Assembly (NCBI RefSeq): GCF_013385175.1
Contig: NZ_JABZEO010000006.1
Location: 62,001-126,000 of the forward strand
Direction of reading: 5' to 3'
DNA: 64,000 nt
From: Allochromatium humboldtianum
GTDB taxonomy: Bacteria; Pseudomonadota; Gammaproteobacteria; Chromatiales; Chromatiaceae
A model generated the notes under the pieces. It worked only from the letters and a program-made list of their open reading frames with translations, ran no database searches and was not told the DNA's origin. The position numbers and the translations under genes were made by a program. Each line of letters begins with the position of its first letter. Position 1 is the first letter of the stretch. Below, in pieces: positions 60,323 to 64,000 of the stretch.

Positions 60323-61759
60323 GTGACTGCGTTCAGCGCCCCGAATGAGCATCTCGGCACCCTTGATGCCGCGACGGCGGCCGCCCTGATCGAGGGGCTG
60401 GCCGATGTCGCCGTCGTGCTCGACGCGGCGGGGACGGTCCGGGACGTCTCCTTCGGCAACGCTGATCTGCGCTCCGATGTCGACGCCGACTGGATCGGCG
60501 AGCCCTGGCTGACGAGCGTCTCGCTCGACACCCGCCCCAATCTCGAAGCCCTGCTCGACGAGGTCCGGCAGGTTCCGGTCACGCGCTGGCGTCAGGTCAC
60601 GCATCGCGGCGCGCGCGGCAACGAGATCCCGATCCAGTACCGTGCCCTGCGCCTCAAGGGCGACGACGGTCCCATCGTCGCGGTCGGACGCAGTCTCCAG
60701 GGCATGGCGGCGCTCCAGCAGCAGCTCATCGACGCCCAGCAGGCCCTAGAGCGCGACTACTGGCGCTTCCGTCAGGTCGAGACCCGCTACCGGCTGCTGT
60801 TCCGTATGGTCTCGGAGGCCATCCTCATCATCGACGCGCCGACTCAGCGCGTGGTCGAGGCCAATCCGGCCGCCGGTCAGCTTCTGGGCGAGGCGCCGGC
60901 GCGCATCATCGGGCGCCCCTTCCCCGAAGGCTTCGACACTGAGGGTACGCAGGCCATCAACGGTCTGCTGGCGGGCGTGCGCGCGGCCGGACGTGCCGAC
61001 GACGTGCGGGCGCGTCTGATCGACGGTGCGGAAGACTTCCTGGTCGCGGCCTCGCTGCTGCGTCAGGAGAACGCCTCCTTCCTGCTGGTGCGGCTGTCGC
61101 CGATCCTGGCCGAGTCGGCCTCCAGCGCGCCGCCGGATGCCAAGGTGCGCTATCTGCGCGTGCTCGAAGAGGCCCCGGACGGCGTGGTCATCACGGATGC
61201 CGACGGGCGCGTCCTGAGCGCCAACGCCACCTTCCTGAGCCTGGCCGAGATCGCCACCGAACAGCAGGCGCGCGGCGAGTCGCTCGACCGCTGGCTTGGG
61301 CGTCCGGGGGTCGATCTCAGCGTGCTCATGGCCAATCTGCGTCAATACACCACGGTGCGGCTGTTCGCGACCCTGCTGCGCGGCGAGTACGGCACCACCA
61401 CGGATGTCGAGATCTCGGCGGCGGCGGTGCGCAACGGCGAACGGCCCTACTTCGGCTTCTTCATCCGCGACGTCGGACGCCGACTGCACAGCGAGCCGCC
61501 GGTCAGCCCCGAGCAGACGCGCTGGCTCGATCAGCTCACCGAGCGCGTCGGGCGCGTACCGCTCAAGGAACTGGTGCGCGAGTCGACCGACACCATCGAG
61601 CGACTGTGCATCGAGGCCGCGCTCAAGCTCACCGGGGACAACCGCGCCTCGGCCGCCGAACTGCTGGGCTTGAGTCGGCAAAGTCTGTACGTCAAAATCG
61701 ACCGCTACGGCATCGTCGCGGATCATCATGCCGCGCCGGCGTCCGCCGAAGAACCCTAA
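60323..61759 (+). CDS. ppsR: PpsR/CrtJ-type photosynthesis gene repressor
   Basis: A protein of 478 residues if it starts at GTG 60323 (GGAGGG ten bases upstream). The frame continues to an ATG at 60197 with GGAGGTGA almost abutting it, which would add 42 low-complexity residues; PpsR proteins are usually ~465. It has an N-terminal PAS-like region, a Gln-rich linker (~130-150), PAS1 (~155-265) and PAS2 (~275-395), and a Fis-type HTH at the end (DNRASAAELLGLSRQSLYVK). It represses bch, crt and puc genes under aerobic conditions. Only one Cys is present, in the HTH (ERLCIEAAL). It is followed by bchG and bchP. Confidence 0.92.
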   Translation: MTAFSAPNEHLGTLDAATAAALIEGLADVAVVLDAAGTVRDVSFGNADLRSDVDADWIGEPWLTSVSLDTRPNLEALLDEVRQVPVTRWRQVTHRGARGNEIPIQYRALRLKGDDGPIVAVGRSLQGMAALQQQLIDAQQALERDYWRFRQVETRYRLLFRMVSEAILIIDAPTQRVVEANPAAGQLLGEAPARIIGRPFPEGFDTEGTQAINGLLAGVRAAGRADDVRARLIDGAEDFLVAASLLRQENASFLLVRLSPILAESASSAPPDAKVRYLRVLEEAPDGVVITDADGRVLSANATFLSLAEIATEQQARGESLDRWLGRPGVDLSVLMANLRQYTTVRLFATLLRGEYGTTTDVEISAAAVRNGERPYFGFFIRDVGRRLHSEPPVSPEQTRWLDQLTERVGRVPLKELVRESTDTIERLCIEAALKLTGDNRASAAELLGLSRQSLYVKIDRYGIVADHHAAPASAEEP

Positions 61760-61911
61760 ACAACCGTTTTGCCGCGCCCGATACGACCTTCCATCGCTTC
61801 CGAACTCGACGGCCTGCACTCCGGTTCGGGAGTTCATGCCTCGCGATGTCCGGGGGGCTTGGAATCGGGCGATGCACGGATCAAACCGCACCCAAGACAG
61901 GTTTCCCCCGC

Positions 61912-62826
61912 ATGAATCAGACCACGGTCATCGCGACCCGGACCTATCCCGAGCCCAAGGCCATTCTCGAAGTCCTGCATCCCATCACCTGGTTCCCGCC
62001 GATGTGGGCCTTCACCTGTGGCGTGGTCTCCTCGGGCGCGCCGATCCTGGAGCAGTGGTGGCTGCTGATCGCCGGCATCATCCTGGCCGGGCCGCTGATG
62101 TGCGCCACCAGTCAGGTCGTCAACGACTGGTACGACCGTGATGTCGACGCCATCAACGAGCCGGATCGCCCGATTCCGTCCGGGCGCATCCCCGGACGCT
62201 GGGGCTTCTATCTGTCGCTGATCTGGACGGTGGTCTCGCTGGCGCTGGCCTATGTGCTCGGTCCCTGGGTGTTCGGCCTGGCACTGATCGGCATGGCCAT
62301 CGCCTGGGGCTACAGCGCCCCGCCCTTCCGTTTCAAGGGCAACGGCTGGTGGGGCAATCTGGCCGCCGGCATCTCCTATGAGGGCCTGGCCTGGGTCACG
62401 GGCGCGGCGGTCATGATCGGCGGCGCCCTGCCCGGCTGGGAGATCCTGGTGCTGGCGCTGCTCTACAGTCTCGGCGCGCACGGCATCATGACGCTCAACG
62501 ACTTCAAGGCCATCGAGGGCGACATCGAAATGGGCGTGCGCTCGCTGCCGGTTCAGCTCGGCGTCGAGAAGGCGGCCTGGTGGGCCTGTGTCGTCATGGG
62601 CCTGCCGCAGGCGGTCGTGGTCGCGCTGCTGTTCGCCTGGGACAAGCCGGCCCATGCCATCGCCGTCGGCGTGGTGCTGCTGATCCAGGTCGCCCTGATG
62701 GTCCGTTTCCTCGCCAAGCCGGTCGAACGCGCCGTCTGGTTCAGCGGACTGGGCGTGACCGTCTATGTCACCGGCATGATGATCAGCGCCTTCGCCGTGC
62801 GCGGGCTGATGACGGCGGCCGGCTGA
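61912..62826 (+). CDS. bchG: (bacterio)chlorophyll synthase
   Basis: A protein of 304 residues from ATG 61912. It is a UbiA-superfamily prenyltransferase with eight to nine helices, the first Asp motif NDWYDRDVDAINEPDRPIPS and the second NDFKAIEGD. It attaches geranylgeranyl or phytyl diphosphate to bacteriochlorophyllide a. It stands 152 bp after ppsR; no PpsR box was seen in that gap. Confidence 0.97.
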   Translation: MNQTTVIATRTYPEPKAILEVLHPITWFPPMWAFTCGVVSSGAPILEQWWLLIAGIILAGPLMCATSQVVNDWYDRDVDAINEPDRPIPSGRIPGRWGFYLSLIWTVVSLALAYVLGPWVFGLALIGMAIAWGYSAPPFRFKGNGWWGNLAAGISYEGLAWVTGAAVMIGGALPGWEILVLALLYSLGAHGIMTLNDFKAIEGDIEMGVRSLPVQLGVEKAAWWACVVMGLPQAVVVALLFAWDKPAHAIAVGVVLLIQVALMVRFLAKPVERAVWFSGLGVTVYVTGMMISAFAVRGLMTAAG

Positions 62827-62924
62827 ACCTCGCGGATGCGGGGCGGCGCCGGATGTTCAGCGAAGCGCGCGCCCTCCATCCTCCCTGTCAATCCTGAACG
62901 AACGCTCCAGCAACGAGATTCCCC

Positions 62925-64000
62925 ATGTCCAACCTCGAAACCTTCGACGTCGTCGTGATCGGCGGCGGACCGGCCGGCGCGACCGCCGCCAACGATCTGG
63001 CCAAGGCGGGCCGCTCGGTGTGCCTGCTCGACCGTGCCGGGCGCATCAAGCCCTGCGGCGGCGCCATTCCGCCTCAGGCCATGCGTGACTTCGATCTGCC
63101 CGAATCGGTGCTGGCCAACCGCGTCAGCTCGGCGCGCATGATCTCGCCTTCGGACCGCAAGGTGGACATGCCGATCCAGAACGGTTACGTGGGTCTGGTC
63201 GACCGCGAGCACTTTGACGAGTGGCTGCGGGCGCGTGCCGCCGAGTCCGGCGCGACCCGTCGTACCGGCACCTTCGAGAAGATCGAGCGCGATACGGACG
63301 GGACGGCGATCGTCGTCTATCGTCCTGGTCAGGGGCGCAACGATTCGCCGAGCGAGAAGGTTCGGGCGCGCGCCGTCATCGGCGCCGACGGGGCCAACTC
63401 CTTCGTCGGCAAGCACTATGTTCCGGGCTATGAGACGGTCAAGTATGTCTCGGCCTATCACGAGATCCTGCGCACCCCGGAAGGCTTCGACGGCAGCCGT
63501 TGCGATGTTTACTATCAGGGCGACATCTCGCCGGACTTCTACGGCTGGGTCTTCCCGCACGGCGACACCATCAGCGTCGGCGTGGGCACGGCCGTTCCGG
63601 GTTTCTCGCTGCGCGCGGCCTGTACCGAACTGAGCCGGCGCGCCGGACTGGGCGATGCCGAGATCCTGCGTCGCGAGGGCGCGCCGATTCCGCTCGAACC
63701 GCTCAAGTGCTGGGACAACGGGCGCGACATCCTGCTGGCGGGCGATGCGGCGGGCGTGGTCGCCCCGGCCTCGGGCGAGGGCATCTATTACGCCATGATG
63801 GGCGGACGGCTGGCCGCGCAGGCCGTCGACGAGTTCTGCCGCACCGGTGATCCCAAGGCGCTCAAGCAGGCGCGCAAGCGTTTCATGAAGGACCACGGCA
63901 AGGTGTTCTGGGTGCTGGGCATCATGCAGCGCTTCTGGTATTCCAGCGACAAGCGCCGCGAGCGCTTCGTGAGCCTCTGCGCCGACCCGGACATCCAGTA
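62925..64000 (+). CDS. bchP: geranylgeranyl reductase (3' truncated by window)
   Basis: The first 358 residues of a protein usually ~395 long; the frame is open at the right edge. It is an FAD-dependent reductase with the dinucleotide fold VVVIGGGPAGATAAN, then CGGAIPP, GADGANSFV and LLAGDAAGVVAPASGEGI. It reduces the geranylgeranyl tail of bacteriochlorophyll to phytyl. It follows bchG after 98 bp in the conserved bchG-bchP order. Confidence 0.96.
   Translation, partial: MSNLETFDVVVIGGGPAGATAANDLAKAGRSVCLLDRAGRIKPCGGAIPPQAMRDFDLPESVLANRVSSARMISPSDRKVDMPIQNGYVGLVDREHFDEWLRARAAESGATRRTGTFEKIERDTDGTAIVVYRPGQGRNDSPSEKVRARAVIGADGANSFVGKHYVPGYETVKYVSAYHEILRTPEGFDGSRCDVYYQGDISPDFYGWVFPHGDTISVGVGTAVPGFSLRAACTELSRRAGLGDAEILRREGAPIPLEPLKCWDNGRDILLAGDAAGVVAPASGEGIYYAMMGGRLAAQAVDEFCRTGDPKALKQARKRFMKDHGKVFWVLGIMQRFWYSSDKRRERFVSLCADPDIQ

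Overview
The window comes from a high-GC purple sulfur gammaproteobacterium, most likely a member of the Chromatiaceae (Allochromatium/Thermochromatium-like). The reaction-centre H subunit encoded at 50204-50983 is of the Chromatiaceae type. The photosynthesis cluster is complete for the dark-operative protochlorophyllide reductase genes bchL, bchN and bchB and for the magnesium chelatase gene bchH. Both window edges cut genes: a tamB-like gene on the left and bchP on the right.

Layout. 1-5.2 kb: envelope genes (tamB 3' part, a YihY/BrkB membrane protein, outer-membrane phospholipase A) with an IS-like relic and a repeat-rich gap. 5.2-5.9 kb: a small secreted proline/glutamine-rich protein with its own promoter and a strong terminator. 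6-10.3 kb: an RND efflux pair. 10.5-13.1 kb: a WecA-like sugar-phosphate transferase and GDP-fucose synthase. 13.2-17.5 kb: penicillin acylase family protein and purKE. 17.6-19.8 kb: pilT and pilU. 19.8-28.5 kb, minus strand: four signalling genes in a row (giant hybrid kinase, poly-HAMP chemoreceptor, REC-PP2C protein, REC-HD-GYP protein). 28.6-34 kb: an indolepyruvate:ferredoxin oxidoreductase pair and two phenylacetate-CoA ligases around a double-ACT protein. 34-38.9 kb: a DUF4412 protein, then a TAXI-type TRAP transporter with its UspA partner. 38.9-41.6 kb: a large MscS-family channel.

41.8-44.3 kb, minus strand: a compact two-gene unit with the look of a defence or stress island. It encodes a TerD domain fused to a PD-(D/E)XK nuclease domain, followed by a membrane-anchored Mrr-type nuclease. 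A 28-codon relic resembling the N-terminus of an ion channel follows, and a perfect 12-bp palindrome sits upstream. It lies between a channel gene and the photosynthesis cluster and is the best candidate here for an undescribed system.

44.3-64 kb: the photosynthesis gene cluster. The minus strand reads bchF-bchN-bchB-bchH-bchL-bchM, then puhA-puhB-puhC-puhE, then hemN-bchJ-menE-like. The plus strand reads ppsR-bchG-bchP. Most minus-strand genes overlap by 1-26 nt, implying translational coupling. The 120 bp around 59.9-60.0 kb hold divergent promoters for the bchF operon and ppsR, overlapping two imperfect TGT-N12-ACA boxes; this suggests that PpsR controls both units. The lhaA gene that usually separates bchM from puhA in purple bacteria is absent.

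Functionally, hemN feeds the tetrapyrrole pathway. bchH, bchM, bchLNB, bchF, bchJ, bchG and bchP carry out the (bacterio)chlorophyll-specific steps, puhABCE build the reaction centre, and ppsR is the repressor. No tRNA, rRNA or CRISPR array was seen.
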